Below, piece by piece: positions 33,716-41,775 of a stretch of 64,000 nucleotides of DNA. The translations under genes and the position numbers were made by a program. Below the pieces are notes generated by a model. It worked only from the letters and a program-made list of their open reading frames with translations. It did not search any database and had not been told where the DNA came from. The stretch's first letter is position 1. Every line of letters begins with the position of its first letter. This DNA comes from Streptomyces fumanus (GTDB lineage: Bacteria > Actinomycetota > Actinomycetes > Streptomycetales > Streptomycetaceae). The DNA lies in NCBI RefSeq assembly GCF_014655295.1, contig NZ_BNBI01000009.1:186001-250000 (forward strand), in the 5' to 3' direction.

Positions 33716-34158
33716 CCGCGCGCACCGGGCTGCTCGACCGCGAGGTCGCCGCGGCGATGTCGGCGCTCAGCGCGGCGGCGAAGCGGGGGCTCGGCGACCC
33801 GGCCCTCGCCGAGCTGGTGGTGATCCGCGCCTCGCAGCTCAACCACTGCGCCTTCTGTCTGGACATGCATCTCACCCTCGCCCGCGAGTACGGGGTGAGC
33901 GAACAGCAGCTCGATCTCCTCGCCGCCTGGGAGGAGGCCGAGGGCGTCTTCGACGAGCGGGAGCGGGCCGCGCTGGCACTGACCGAGGCGGTGACCGTGC
34001 TGACCGACGGCTTCGTGCCGGACGCGGTGTACGAGAAGGCCGCCGCGCACTTCGCCCCGGGGGAACTCGCCCATCTGATCGGGCTGATCGCCGCCATCAA
34101 CAACTGGAACCGGGTGATGGTCAGCCGCCGCATTCCGCCGGGGGGATATACACCGTGA
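33712..34158 (+). CDS. Carboxymuconolactone decarboxylase/AhpD-family protein, second of two
   Basis: 148 residues and a clear paralogue of the preceding gene: LVVIRASQLNHCAFCLDMHLTLA with C-A-F-C and His, GVFDERERAALALTEAVTVLTDGFVPDAVYEKAAAHF and IAAINNWNRVMV. The two share a run of nearly 30 identical residues around TEAVTVLTDGF, so the duplication is not old. It lacks the N-terminal extension. Overlaps both neighbours by 4 bp. The pair may form a heteromer, as AhpD family members are trimers or hexamers. Confidence 0.9.
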   Translation: MTARTGLLDREVAAAMSALSAAAKRGLGDPALAELVVIRASQLNHCAFCLDMHLTLAREYGVSEQQLDLLAAWEEAEGVFDERERAALALTEAVTVLTDGFVPDAVYEKAAAHFAPGELAHLIGLIAAINNWNRVMVSRRIPPGGYTP

Positions 34159-34955
34159 GCACCGCAGGCGACGCCGGCTCCGTGGGCGGGGCCGACTCCG
34201 TGGACCGGGCCGGTTCCGTGCGGGACGCCGGTTGCGCGGACAAGGCCGAGCGTTTCCGCGCGCTGCACCGGCATCGCGCGCCGGACGATCCGCTGGTGCT
34301 GCCCGGGCCGTGGGACGCGGCGAGCGCCCGGGTGTTCGAGGAGGCCGGGTTCCCGGCGCTCGCGACACCCAGCGCGGGCGTCGCGGCCTCCCTCGGCTAC
34401 GAGGACGGGCACACCCCGGCCGACGAGATGTTCGCGGCGGTCGCCAGGATCACGCGGGCCGTGCGGGTGCCGGTGTCGGCGGACGTGGAGGACGGGTACG
34501 GGCTGGCGCCGAAGGAGCTGGTGGAGCGGCTGCTGGCGGCGGGCGCCGTGGGCTGCAACCTGGAGGACTCGGCCGGGGGCGTGCTCAAGGACCCGCGCGA
34601 ACACGCGGAGTGGCTCGCCGAGGTGCGCTCGGCGGCGGGGGGCGAGCTGTTCGTCAACGCGCGGGTGGACACGTTCCTGCGCGGCGTCTGCGACCCCGAA
34701 CGGGCCATCGAGCGGGCCGCGTTGTACGTGGCGGCGGGCGCGGACTGCGTGTATCCGATCCTGGCCCCGCCGGAGGTCCTGCCGTTGCTGCGGGCCGGGA
34801 TATCCGGGCCGGTCAACGTGTTCGCGCGGCCCGGCCAGGACCCCTCGCCCGCCCGGCTGGGCGAACTCGGGGCCACCCGGATCACCTTCGGCCCCGGCCT
34901 CCAGCGCCACGCGACCGAGGCCCTCCGGGAGACGGCGGCACGGCTGCGGAGCTGA
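34155..34955 (+). CDS. Isocitrate lyase/PEP mutase family protein
   Basis: 266 residues from GTG 34155, which overlaps the previous stop. The first 28 residues are an Ala/Gly/Asp-rich lead; the (beta/alpha)8 domain begins at RFRALHRH. Family marks: LPGPWDAASARVFEEAGFPALATPS, PVSADVEDGYG (Mg2+ site), GCNLEDSAG and NARVDTFL. The KKCGH motif of isocitrate lyase is missing, as in PEP mutase and carboxyphosphonoenolpyruvate-type relatives, so it probably cleaves or forms a 2-oxo acid C-C or C-P bond. Third gene of the MocR-facing operon. Confidence 0.88.
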   Translation: MSTAGDAGSVGGADSVDRAGSVRDAGCADKAERFRALHRHRAPDDPLVLPGPWDAASARVFEEAGFPALATPSAGVAASLGYEDGHTPADEMFAAVARITRAVRVPVSADVEDGYGLAPKELVERLLAAGAVGCNLEDSAGGVLKDPREHAEWLAEVRSAAGGELFVNARVDTFLRGVCDPERAIERAALYVAAGADCVYPILAPPEVLPLLRAGISGPVNVFARPGQDPSPARLGELGATRITFGPGLQRHATEALRETAARLRS

Positions 34956-35042
34956 GCGGGGACGGACGAGCGACGGCTCACCGGCCGGATCGGGGGGCGG
35001 TCGGTGGGCCGGAGGGGCGGGCCGGTGGGGCCGGACATGCCG

Positions 35043-35067
35043 GAGGCCCCGCACCGGGCGGGGCCTC
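35043..35067. terminator. Bidirectional terminator between PEP mutase-like gene and mdh
   Basis: 10-bp perfect stem GAGGCCCCGC/GCGGGGCCTC with a 5-base loop, between convergent stops at 34955 and 35083. Confidence 0.75.
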
Positions 35068-35082
35068 GCGGGGAACGCGGAA

Positions 35083-36072
35083 TCAGATGAGGCCGAGGCC
35101 GCGGACCGCCTCGCGCTCGTCCGCCAGCTCCTTGACGGAGGCGTCGATACGGGTGCGGGAGAACTCGTTGATCTCCAGGCCCTGGACGATCTCGTACTTG
35201 CCGTCCTTGCAGGTGACCGGGAAGGAGGAGATCAGGCCCTCCGGGACGCCGTAGGAGCCGTCCGACGGGATGCCCATGGAGACCCAGTCGCCCTCGGCGG
35301 TGCCGTTGACCCAGGTGTGGACGTGGTCGATGGCGGCGTTGGCGGCCGACGCGGCGGAGGACGCGCCCCGGGCCTCGATGATCGCCGCACCGCGCTTGGC
35401 GACGGTCGGGATGAAGTCCTCGGCCAGCCACTTCTCGTCGTTGACGACCTCGGCGGCGTTCTTGCCGGCGATGGTGGCGTGGAAGATGTCCGGGTACTGG
35501 GTGGCGGAGTGGTTGCCCCAGATGGTCAGCCGCTTGATGTCGGCGACCGTGGAGCCGGTCTTCTTCGCCAACTGGGTCAGCGCCCGGTTGTGGTCCAGAC
35601 GGGTCATCGCGGTGAACCGCTCGGCCGGTACGTCGGGGGCGGCGGCCTGCGCGATCAGCGCGTTGGTGTTGGCCGGGTTGCCGACGACGAGGACCTTGAT
35701 GTCGTCCGCGGCGTGGTCGTTGATGGCCTTGCCCTGCGGCTTGAAGATGCCGCCGTTGGCCTCCAGGAGGTCACCGCGCTCCATGCCCTTGGTGCGGGGG
35801 CGGGCACCGACGAGCAGGGCGACGTTGGCGCCGTCGAAGGCGACGTTCGGGTCGTCGGTGATCTCGATGCCCTGGAGCAGCGGGAACGCGCAGTCGTCCA
35901 GTTCCATCGCGGTGCCCTCGGCGGCCTTCAGCGCCGGGGTGATCTCCAGCAGGCGCAGCTTGACCGGCACGTCCGCGCCGAGCAACTGGCCGGAGGCGAT
36001 GCGGAAGAGCAGGGCGTAACCGATCTGGCCGGCCGCGCCGGTGACGGTGACGTTCACGGGAGTGCGGGTCAT
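35083..36072 (-). CDS. mdh: Malate dehydrogenase
   Basis: 329 residues, the cytosolic-like MDH type of high-GC Gram-positives. NAD site VTVTGAAGQIGYALLFRIASG; substrate loop arginines in VGARPRTKGMERGDLL; VGNPANTNALI; catalytic His in IWGNHSATQYPD; and AIIEARGASSAASAANAAI. It interconverts malate and oxaloacetate in the TCA cycle. Monocistronic. A 22-bp palindrome lies 55 bp before the start. Confidence 0.97.
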   Translation of the reverse strand: MTRTPVNVTVTGAAGQIGYALLFRIASGQLLGADVPVKLRLLEITPALKAAEGTAMELDDCAFPLLQGIEITDDPNVAFDGANVALLVGARPRTKGMERGDLLEANGGIFKPQGKAINDHAADDIKVLVVGNPANTNALIAQAAAPDVPAERFTAMTRLDHNRALTQLAKKTGSTVADIKRLTIWGNHSATQYPDIFHATIAGKNAAEVVNDEKWLAEDFIPTVAKRGAAIIEARGASSAASAANAAIDHVHTWVNGTAEGDWVSMGIPSDGSYGVPEGLISSFPVTCKDGKYEIVQGLEINEFSRTRIDASVKELADEREAVRGLGLI

Positions 36073-36126
36073 GGCGTTCTCCGTATGAGCTGGCGGTGGG
36101 GCGTCCCTGCCCCGCTGTGTTTGATC

Positions 36127-36148
36127 GATCTCTTGGCGTCAAGAGATC
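36127..36148. promoter_or_regulatory. Candidate operator upstream of mdh
   Basis: GATCTCTTG-GCGT-CAAGAGATC, a perfect 9-bp inverted repeat with 4-base centre, 54-76 bp before the mdh ATG. The shape (TCTTGA-like arms) fits a dimeric winged-helix repressor of the MarR kind, but the protein is not known from this window. Confidence 0.5.
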
Positions 36149-36389
36149 TACCCAGCGGTCAGGCTATCGCGCATCCGGGATGCCGGACGTCCGGGTCGGT
36201 GTAACCCGGCCCACAGCGTCGCCGTACACATCCGCGCACACAGAAGAGGCGGCCGCCGGTCCGGGAGAGGGGGGACCTGGGCGACCGCCGTGGGGGGAGA
36301 AACCGTTGCCGGGCTCCCGTGGGGGGGTACTTTTCGCGTGCCCGCGATGGCGGGCGCCATGCACCCCCGCCGGAAGTTTTTTCCGGGAC

Positions 36390-36434
36390 GGTTCTTCCGG
36401 GACGGGTTCCTCGGGAACGGGTTCTTCGGGGACG
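36390..36434. repeat. Three imperfect 15-bp tandem repeats
   Basis: GGTTCTTCCGGGACG, GGTTCCTCGGGAACG and GGTTCTTCGGGGACG lie head to tail between mdh and the HTH-DUF2690 gene. The 36073-36463 gap otherwise holds the palindrome at 36127 and nothing I can call a gene. Confidence 0.6.
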
Positions 36435-36463
36435 GGACGGATCACGCCCGGCCCCCGGTGCCG

Positions 36464-37840
36464 TTATGGGGTGCAGCCCTTCTCGCCCGACGCGAGGGTG
36501 ACGCACGCGGTGGCGTCGGCGGCGTCCGGCACCGCCACCATCGGGGTGTACGCGATGGTGTCCCCGGCCGTGGTGACCGAGCCGGTCTGCTTGGCCTTGC
36601 CCGCGCTGACCTCGACCTCGTCGCCCGGCGCGGCCTGCGTGACCCGGCCCCAGACGGCACCGCAGACCTTGCTGTAGCGGACCTCGACCAGGGTGGTGCC
36701 GACGGTGACGGACTGCTCGGTGGTGACCAGGTCGCCGCCGCAGCCCATAGCCTCCGCGTCCTTGCCGGTGCACTGGTCGCCGCTGCACTTCACGCCCGGC
36801 GGCAGGCTCTTGCGGGCGGTCGCGGTGGGCGAGGGCGAGGGCTTGGCACCCTCGTTCTCCTTCTCCCCGCCGTCGTGCAGCAGGAAGAAGGCCCCGGCGA
36901 GCACGCCCAGGACACCGACGACACCGGCGGCGAACATCGCCGTCCGCTTGCCGGCGGGGCCGCGCCGGGGGCGGGGAGCGGGGGGCGGCGTGCCGTGCGG
37001 GCCACCGCCGTACGGGGGCGGCGGGGTTCCGTACGGAGCCGACGGCGTTCCGTACGGACTGCCCGGGACGGACGGGCGCGGGCCGCCCGGGACGGACGGC
37101 CGGGGACGGCCCGGAGCGGCGGGTGGGCCGCCGAAGGCCACGGTGGCGTCCCGCCCGGGTACGGCCCCGCCGCGGCGGGGCCCGGAGGGCGCGGGGCCGC
37201 GGTACCCGGCCAGTCCCCAGGAGTTGACGGGCGCGGACTCACCGGCGGCCGGACCCGGTCCGGGCGACGCGGCGGCCGGGCCCCGGTCCCGTACGGCACC
37301 GTCGCGGCCCGTGGCCGAGTCCGCGCTGTCCGCGGCCGTCGGCCGGCTCGGTACGGGCGGGGAGGCGGGCCCGGCAGCGGCGGAACCGGGACCTGTGGGA
37401 CCGGGACCCGTGGGACCGGCGGGGCCGGGACCGGCGGGGCCAGTCGGACGCGTGGGGCCAGGACCCGCCCGGCCGCCCTCCGTCTCGTTCCGTCCGCCGC
37501 CCGGTTCGCCGAGTGCCGCCCGTGCCTGGGAGATCCGTATGGCCTCGATCGTCCGGTCGTGCCGCATCTCCGCGCGGCTCCAGGCGCGTTCGGCCAGCTC
37601 CCACATGGTGGTCAGGTGGACCGGGTCGGTCTCCGTGACCTCGGCCAGGGCCACGACCGCGCCCTTGGGGGCGAGCAGCCGGCCGTTGAGGTACTTCTCC
37701 CAGGAGGTCTTGCTGTAACCCGTGGCGTCGGCCAGCGCCGCGACGCTCAGATCACTGCGGTCGACGAGCCGGCGCAACTGGCCGGCGAACTCGCGGATCT
37801 GCGGATCGAGATCGTCCGGCAGTGCCTTCCAACGAGGCAT
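36464..37840 (-). CDS. HTH (XRE) transmembrane protein with extracellular DUF2690 domain
   Basis: 458 residues. XRE-type helix-turn-helix at about 20-75 (FAGQLRRLVDRSDLSVAALADATGYSKTSWEKYL in parts). A very Gly/Pro-rich region (about 115-290) with near-repeats such as GPAGPGPAGPTGPGP and PSVPGGPRPSVPG is followed by a helix (MFAAGVVGVLGVLAGAFFLL, about 302-321) and an outer domain with SGDQCTGKDAEAMGCGGDL, VEVRYSKVCGAVWGRV and ATACVTLASGEKGCTP. The Cys and RYS...CGA(V)WGR pattern is DUF2690. Such fusions suggest a membrane-tethered DNA-binding sensor; function is untested. Ends 36464 with TAA, rare here. Confidence 0.88.
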   Translation of the reverse strand: MPRWKALPDDLDPQIREFAGQLRRLVDRSDLSVAALADATGYSKTSWEKYLNGRLLAPKGAVVALAEVTETDPVHLTTMWELAERAWSRAEMRHDRTIEAIRISQARAALGEPGGGRNETEGGRAGPGPTRPTGPAGPGPAGPTGPGPTGPGSAAAGPASPPVPSRPTAADSADSATGRDGAVRDRGPAAASPGPGPAAGESAPVNSWGLAGYRGPAPSGPRRGGAVPGRDATVAFGGPPAAPGRPRPSVPGGPRPSVPGSPYGTPSAPYGTPPPPYGGGPHGTPPPAPRPRRGPAGKRTAMFAAGVVGVLGVLAGAFFLLHDGGEKENEGAKPSPSPTATARKSLPPGVKCSGDQCTGKDAEAMGCGGDLVTTEQSVTVGTTLVEVRYSKVCGAVWGRVTQAAPGDEVEVSAGKAKQTGSVTTAGDTIAYTPMVAVPDAADATACVTLASGEKGCTP

Positions 37841-38152
37841 CGCTTCCCCCCTCTTCCCCCGGGTGACGTGCTGGTCGTTCCCCCTGTGCGTGAAGCCCTC
37901 CGCCGAGTCCCCGGCCGGCTGCTCACGGGGATGCGTCGGTCGGGGGTCTCAGGTTCCCGGGGTGGGGGCGCACAGGAGCGCGGTGGCCGCGGGTGTGCAC
38001 GGTCGCACGCCAGTCGGCCGCGGTCCAGTGTTCCATCGGGCCCTCGCTCCGCCCAAATGAACCCCGGAAGCCGTCCTGACCTCGCCGTACGGGTGGGTCT
38101 GGGCGGGCCGGTGCGGTCCGGTGCGGCCCATGCGTCACGTTCGTCACGGAGT

Positions 38153-38166
38153 CCGTTCCAGAACGG
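38153..38166. promoter_or_regulatory. Palindrome in the gap upstream of the HTH-DUF2690 gene
   Basis: CCGTTC-CA-GAACGG, 6-bp perfect arms. The gap 37841-38291 also contains a direct repeat GTCACGTTCGTCACGG nearby and the terminator at 38235. No convincing gene was found in the gap, though several short frames are open. It may be an operator, but it is over 300 bp from the HTH gene start. Confidence 0.3.
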
Positions 38167-38234
38167 TCACTTCCGTGCCACAGCGTACTGACAGGCGTTG
38201 AACAGCCGCTGCGGGGCGCGGGAAGGTGGGTGCG

Positions 38235-38278
38235 GACGGCGGCCCGTCCCTCCACGGGGGAGGGGACGGGCCGCCGTC
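38235..38278 (-). terminator. Terminator of the folD-DUF3017 operon
   Basis: Stem of about 19 bp with one bulged base (38235-38253 with 38259-38278) and an ACGGG loop, 14 bp beyond the DUF3017 gene stop. Confidence 0.8.
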
Positions 38279-38291
38279 GCGCTGTCCGGTG

Positions 38292-38900
38292 TCACTCGTT
38301 GCTGACGGTGAAGTGCAGGGCGTCCTTGAGGAACGGGATCTGCAGCCACGGATCGGGCTGGGCCATCATCGCCAGCAGGACGATGGCCAGGCCCAGGACC
38401 CCGTAGGTGGCGATGTCGGTGAAGCGGGAGCGGACCGCGAGCATGCCGACGTCGGGCAGCAGCCAGCGCAGCGCGGCTCCGCCGAGCAGGGCGAGGCCGA
38501 TGAGCAGCATGCCGTAGCGGAAGACGTCCAGCGCGGTCAGCAGCAGGCCGAGACCGACCAGGCCGGCCACGGCGAGGACGGGCCACTGCCGGGCGGGCGC
38601 CGGGGCGTCCCGGGGCGCGGCCCGGCCACCGCCCTCGGGGGGCGCGGTGTCCCGGGTGAACAGCGGGAAGCGGCGGGTGACGCGCCGGGGCCGCCCGTGC
38701 GCGTCGGGCGCGCTGACCGGGTCGGTCACGGTGATGCCGTCGAGGTCCGGCTCAGTACCGGCCCCCTTCCGCCCCTCCTCCACGTCCGCCTCCCGGCTCG
38801 CTCCCCCGGCCCTGGACCCGGCCGTCTCCGGGCTCGCTCCCCCGGTCCTCGGCGTGTCCGGCTGCGCGGAGGCCCCCCGCTTCTCCCCCTCAGCCGGCAC
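38292..38900 (-). CDS. DUF3017-family membrane protein
   Basis: 202 residues from GTG 38900, overlapping the end of folD by 11 bp. A polar N-terminus of about 100 residues is followed by three helices: WPVLAVAGLVGLGLLLTALDVF (about 105-126), YGMLLIGLALLGGAALRWLL (about 128-148) and ATYGVLGLAIVLLAMMAQ (about 165-182). The family is found downstream of folD in many Streptomyces (from memory). Function unknown. The overlap with folD suggests coupled expression rather than a shared pathway. Confidence 0.82.
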   Translation of the reverse strand: MPAEGEKRGASAQPDTPRTGGASPETAGSRAGGASREADVEEGRKGAGTEPDLDGITVTDPVSAPDAHGRPRRVTRRFPLFTRDTAPPEGGGRAAPRDAPAPARQWPVLAVAGLVGLGLLLTALDVFRYGMLLIGLALLGGAALRWLLPDVGMLAVRSRFTDIATYGVLGLAIVLLAMMAQPDPWLQIPFLKDALHFTVSNE

Positions 38901-39744
38901 TGCGTTCCGCCGCCTCGACGACGTTGACGAGGAGCTGGGCGCGGGTCATCGGGCCGACGCCGCCGGGGTTGGGGGAGATCCAGGCGGCGACCTCGGCGAC
39001 GCCGGGGTGGACATCGCCGACGATCTTGCCCTCGGCGTTGCGGGAGACGCCCACGTCGAGGACGGCCGCGCCCGGCTTGACGTCCTCGGCGCGGATCAGG
39101 TGCGGCGAGCCCGCGGCGGCGACGATGATGTCGGCGCGCTTGAGGTGGGCGGAGAGGTCACGGGTACCGGTGTGGCACTGGGTGACCGTGGCGTTCTCGC
39201 TGCGCCGGGTGAGCAGCAGCGGCATCGGCCGGCCGATGGTCACCCCGCGGCCGACGACCACGACCTCGGCGCCCTTGATCTCGACGCCGTAGCGGCGCAG
39301 CAGGGTGAGGATGCCGTTGGGGGTGCAGGGCAGCGGCGCCGGCTCGTTGAGGACGAGGCGGCCGAGGTTCATCGGGTGGAGCCCGTCCGCGTCCTTGTCC
39401 GGGTCCATCAGCTCCAGGATGCGGTTCTCGTCGATGCCCCGGGGCAGCGGGAGCTGGACGATGTAGCCGGTGCAGGCGGGGTCCTCGTTCAGCTCGCGGA
39501 CGACCGCCTCGATCTCCTCCTGCGTGGCCGTGGCGGGCAGTTCGCGCTGGATGGAGGCGATGCCGACCTGGGCGCAGTCGCGGTGCTTGCCGGCGACGTA
39601 CTTCTGGCTGCCGGGGTCGTCGCCGACCAGGACGGTGCCGAGGCCGGGCGTGACGCCCTTCTCCTTCAGCGCCGCCACGCGGGCGGCCAGTTCGGACTTG
39701 ATCGCGGCTGCGGTGGCCTTGCCATCGAGAATCTGGGCGGTCAT
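38890..39744 (-). CDS. folD: Methylenetetrahydrofolate dehydrogenase/cyclohydrolase
   Basis: 284 residues from ATG 39744. Family signatures: VGDDPGSQKYVAGKHRDC (catalytic Lys within YVAGKHR), GYIVQLPLPRGID, PCTPNGILTLLRRYG, VVVGRGVTIGRPMPLLL (NADP loop) and NPGGVGPMTRAQLL. It oxidises 5,10-methylene-THF and hydrolyses it to 10-formyl-THF, the substrate of PurN and PurH, both encoded 6 kb away. Unlike glyA it has no recognisable ZTP riboswitch upstream; GAGGATGGGG serves as ribosome site. Confidence 0.96.
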   Translation of the reverse strand: MTAQILDGKATAAAIKSELAARVAALKEKGVTPGLGTVLVGDDPGSQKYVAGKHRDCAQVGIASIQRELPATATQEEIEAVVRELNEDPACTGYIVQLPLPRGIDENRILELMDPDKDADGLHPMNLGRLVLNEPAPLPCTPNGILTLLRRYGVEIKGAEVVVVGRGVTIGRPMPLLLTRRSENATVTQCHTGTRDLSAHLKRADIIVAAAGSPHLIRAEDVKPGAAVLDVGVSRNAEGKIVGDVHPGVAEVAAWISPNPGGVGPMTRAQLLVNVVEAAERSAG

Positions 39745-39998
39745 GACCCCATCCTCGCGGATGACCGGCCCCCTGTTCCAATCCGGAGGCCGGCGGACCG
39801 CCCGCACCGGGCCCGGCCATGATCGGCCAGGTTGCACTTGCACAACGTCCGATGATTTGAACTGGACAATCACTCGCCCGGCCTACGACGATGAACGGCG
39901 CACTGCGCGGTCAAGCTCGGGGGGCGAACCGCTCGTACGTCCGACGTTCCTCCGTGTCGTCCGCATCGTCCCCGCTTGCGCTACGGAGGAAGCCCGCC

Positions 39999-40751
39999 AT
40001 GAGTTTCGGCTCGCCCAACAACCCCTACGGTCAGCCGCAGAATCCCCAGCAGCCCGGTTACGGCCACCCCCAGCCGGACCAGTCCGGATACGGCCACCCC
40101 CAGCAGGGCCAGCCCGGCTACGGCGCCCCCCAGCAGCCCGGATACGGCCAGCCCCAGCAGGGCCAGCCCGGCTACGGCTACCCGCAGGCGCCCGGCCTCC
40201 CGCCGCAGCAGGGGTACGGCTATCCGCAGCAGCCCGGTTACCCGGGCGGGTCCGTGCCGGGTGGTCCGCGGGTCGCCTCGATGGGCCGCCGCTTCGGCGC
40301 CCGGGTGATCGACGGTGTGGCCTTCGGAATCATCTACACCGTGCTCATCGTGGTCGGGGTGGTCGGCTCCCTCGGCGCGGCGCAGGACTGCGACCCGAAC
40401 TCCGTGAACTACGACTCGTGCATCAACGACGCCGGGTCGGACTTCGCCAGTGCGTTCGGTGCGATGTTCGGTGTGCTGGCGATCGTGGGCCTGCTCTACG
40501 AGTGGCTGATGACCGGTCTGGTGGGCGCCACGCTCGGCAAGCTGTGCGTCGGCATCCGCGTGGTCAAGGTGGACACCGGCCAGAAGCCGGGCCTGGGTTC
40601 GTCCTTCATCCGGTGGATCATCCCGATGGTCGGCAGCATCGCCTGCGGTATCGGTCAGTTGCTGGTCTACCTGTCCCCGTTCTGGGACAAGTCCGGCCGC
40701 CAGCAGGGCTGGCACGACAAGGCCGCCAGCACGATGGTCGTCCAGAACTGA
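39999..40751 (+). CDS. RDD family membrane protein with PGYG-repeat N-terminus
   Basis: 250 residues from ATG 39999 behind GGAGGA. Residues 5-80 are a cytoplasmic low-complexity tail with repeated Q-P-G-Y-G-x-P-Q units. The RDD domain (about 93-240) begins ASMGRRFGARVIDGVAFGIIY (R and D of RDD), has a pair of extracytoplasmic Cys (DCDPN, DSCIND), VGATLGKLCVGIRVV, and further helices to RWIIPMVGSIACGIGQLLVYL. RDD proteins may act as ion exchangers or stress-related channels. Divergent from folD, with 250 bp between; TTGCACTTGCAC at 39833 could be regulatory but was not matched to a known site. Confidence 0.85.
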   Translation: MSFGSPNNPYGQPQNPQQPGYGHPQPDQSGYGHPQQGQPGYGAPQQPGYGQPQQGQPGYGYPQAPGLPPQQGYGYPQQPGYPGGSVPGGPRVASMGRRFGARVIDGVAFGIIYTVLIVVGVVGSLGAAQDCDPNSVNYDSCINDAGSDFASAFGAMFGVLAIVGLLYEWLMTGLVGATLGKLCVGIRVVKVDTGQKPGLGSSFIRWIIPMVGSIACGIGQLLVYLSPFWDKSGRQQGWHDKAASTMVVQN

Positions 40752-40788
40752 CGCCGCAGGGGCGTCGCGTTCCCGCCATTCACCCGTG

Positions 40789-40826
40789 AGGGCCGTGTCT
40801 CACCCGTACGAGGGGGGCACGGCCCT
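40789..40826 (+). terminator. Hairpin between RDD and FHA genes
   Basis: AGGGCCGTG (40789-40797) pairs with CACGGCCCT (40818-40826) around a 20-base loop. It lies 38 bp after the RDD stop and 50 bp before the FHA start, so it is either a terminator or part of the leader. Confidence 0.5.
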
Positions 40827-40878
40827 TATGTGTCGCCCTAGTCTGAGGAGGCAGCCGTCAGGCACGGGGAGACGCACC

Positions 40879-41775
40879 TTGTACAGCATCATCGTGGTAC
40901 CTCCGCCGACCACGGAGGACGGGCCCGGCCGCACCGCCCCCGCACAGCTCCGGCTCGCCCCCGGCGAACGGCTGGCCTTCGGCCGGTCGGTCCCCGAGGG
41001 CGGACTGCTGATCGCGCACGACGGGGTGTCCCGCAGGGCGGGTGAGATCACGGCCCAGGGCTCCTTCTGGACCCTCAGCAACCTCTCGGCCCGCCAGACG
41101 TACGTGGTGGAGAACCCGGAAGGGGCGGGCGAGCACATCAAGGTGGCGCCGGGGCGGCTGGACGCGCCGGTGCCGTTCGAGTTCTCGCGGATCGTGCTGC
41201 CCGCGGCGGGCGATCTGCTGCCGGTCGAGGTGTGGGCGCCGCGCCACGACTATCTGCGCGCCGAGGACGGCACCGACGGGGAGCCGACCGCCCCGGCCTT
41301 CTCCGTGGACCGCACCAAGCGGTACTTCGCGGTGCTGGCCGCCCTGTGCGAACCGCGGCTGCGCGGCACGCCGCACGCGCCGCTGCCGACGGTCGAGCAG
41401 GTCGTCGAGCGGCTGCGGCCGGGCTGGCCGGCCGCGTCCCGTACGACGGTGCAGTGGAACATCGACTACCTGGCCGTCAAGCTGCGGCTGAAACCGGGCC
41501 CGGAGACCGCCGAGCCGGGGACCCGGCTGAACGGCAAGAAGGAGTCCCTGGTCTCCCTGGCGCTCCGGTTCGACCTGGTCCGCGAGGACGACCTGGCCGT
41601 ACTGGCGACGGCGCCCCGGCCGGCGGCACCCGGGCGGTCGGCGTCCGAGCGGTCGGCCCCGGCGTCCGGGCCGCCCGCGTCCCGCCGGTCGGCGTCCGAG
41701 CGGGCGGCGTCCGAGCGGTCGGCGCCCGGCCGGCCGATGGCCGAGCAGCCCGCGTCCAGGCGGTCGGTCCGGTGA
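40879..41775 (+). CDS. FHA-like phosphothreonine-binding protein with C-terminal winged-helix-like domain
   Basis: 298 residues from TTG 40879 (GGGGAGA seven bases before; no better start nearby). An FHA-type beta-sandwich covers about 1-95: RLAPGERLAFGRSVPEGGLLIAHDGVSRRAGEIT, where GR and HDGVSR match the GRxx...SxxH core partly, then NLSARQTYV in place of the usual N-G-T segment. A second domain (about 125-245) of the form DRTKRYFAVLAALCEPRLRG...LPTVEQVVERLRPG...RTTVQWNIDYLAVKLRL looks like a winged helix. The C-tail is Ser/Arg/Ala repeats. Overlaps the kinase gene by 4 bp (GTGA), so it is probably its reader or substrate. Confidence 0.8.
   Translation: MYSIIVVPPPTTEDGPGRTAPAQLRLAPGERLAFGRSVPEGGLLIAHDGVSRRAGEITAQGSFWTLSNLSARQTYVVENPEGAGEHIKVAPGRLDAPVPFEFSRIVLPAAGDLLPVEVWAPRHDYLRAEDGTDGEPTAPAFSVDRTKRYFAVLAALCEPRLRGTPHAPLPTVEQVVERLRPGWPAASRTTVQWNIDYLAVKLRLKPGPETAEPGTRLNGKKESLVSLALRFDLVREDDLAVLATAPRPAAPGRSASERSAPASGPPASRRSASERAASERSAPGRPMAEQPASRRSVR

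Noticed and set aside
36164..36445. Small open frame with VPEEP repeats after the HTH-DUF2690 gene
   Set aside because: The repeats come from the 15-bp tandem DNA repeat, the ribosome site is weak, and the rest is unlike any coding sequence.
37923..38255. Open frame in the gap after the HTH-DUF2690 gene
   Set aside because: It runs through the folD operon terminator and has no conserved features or ribosome site.
39744..39998. Possible second ZTP riboswitch upstream of folD
   Set aside because: None of the conserved blocks (GTGACTGGCG, GGGGAGCG, CGCCTGGGC) is present on the minus strand.
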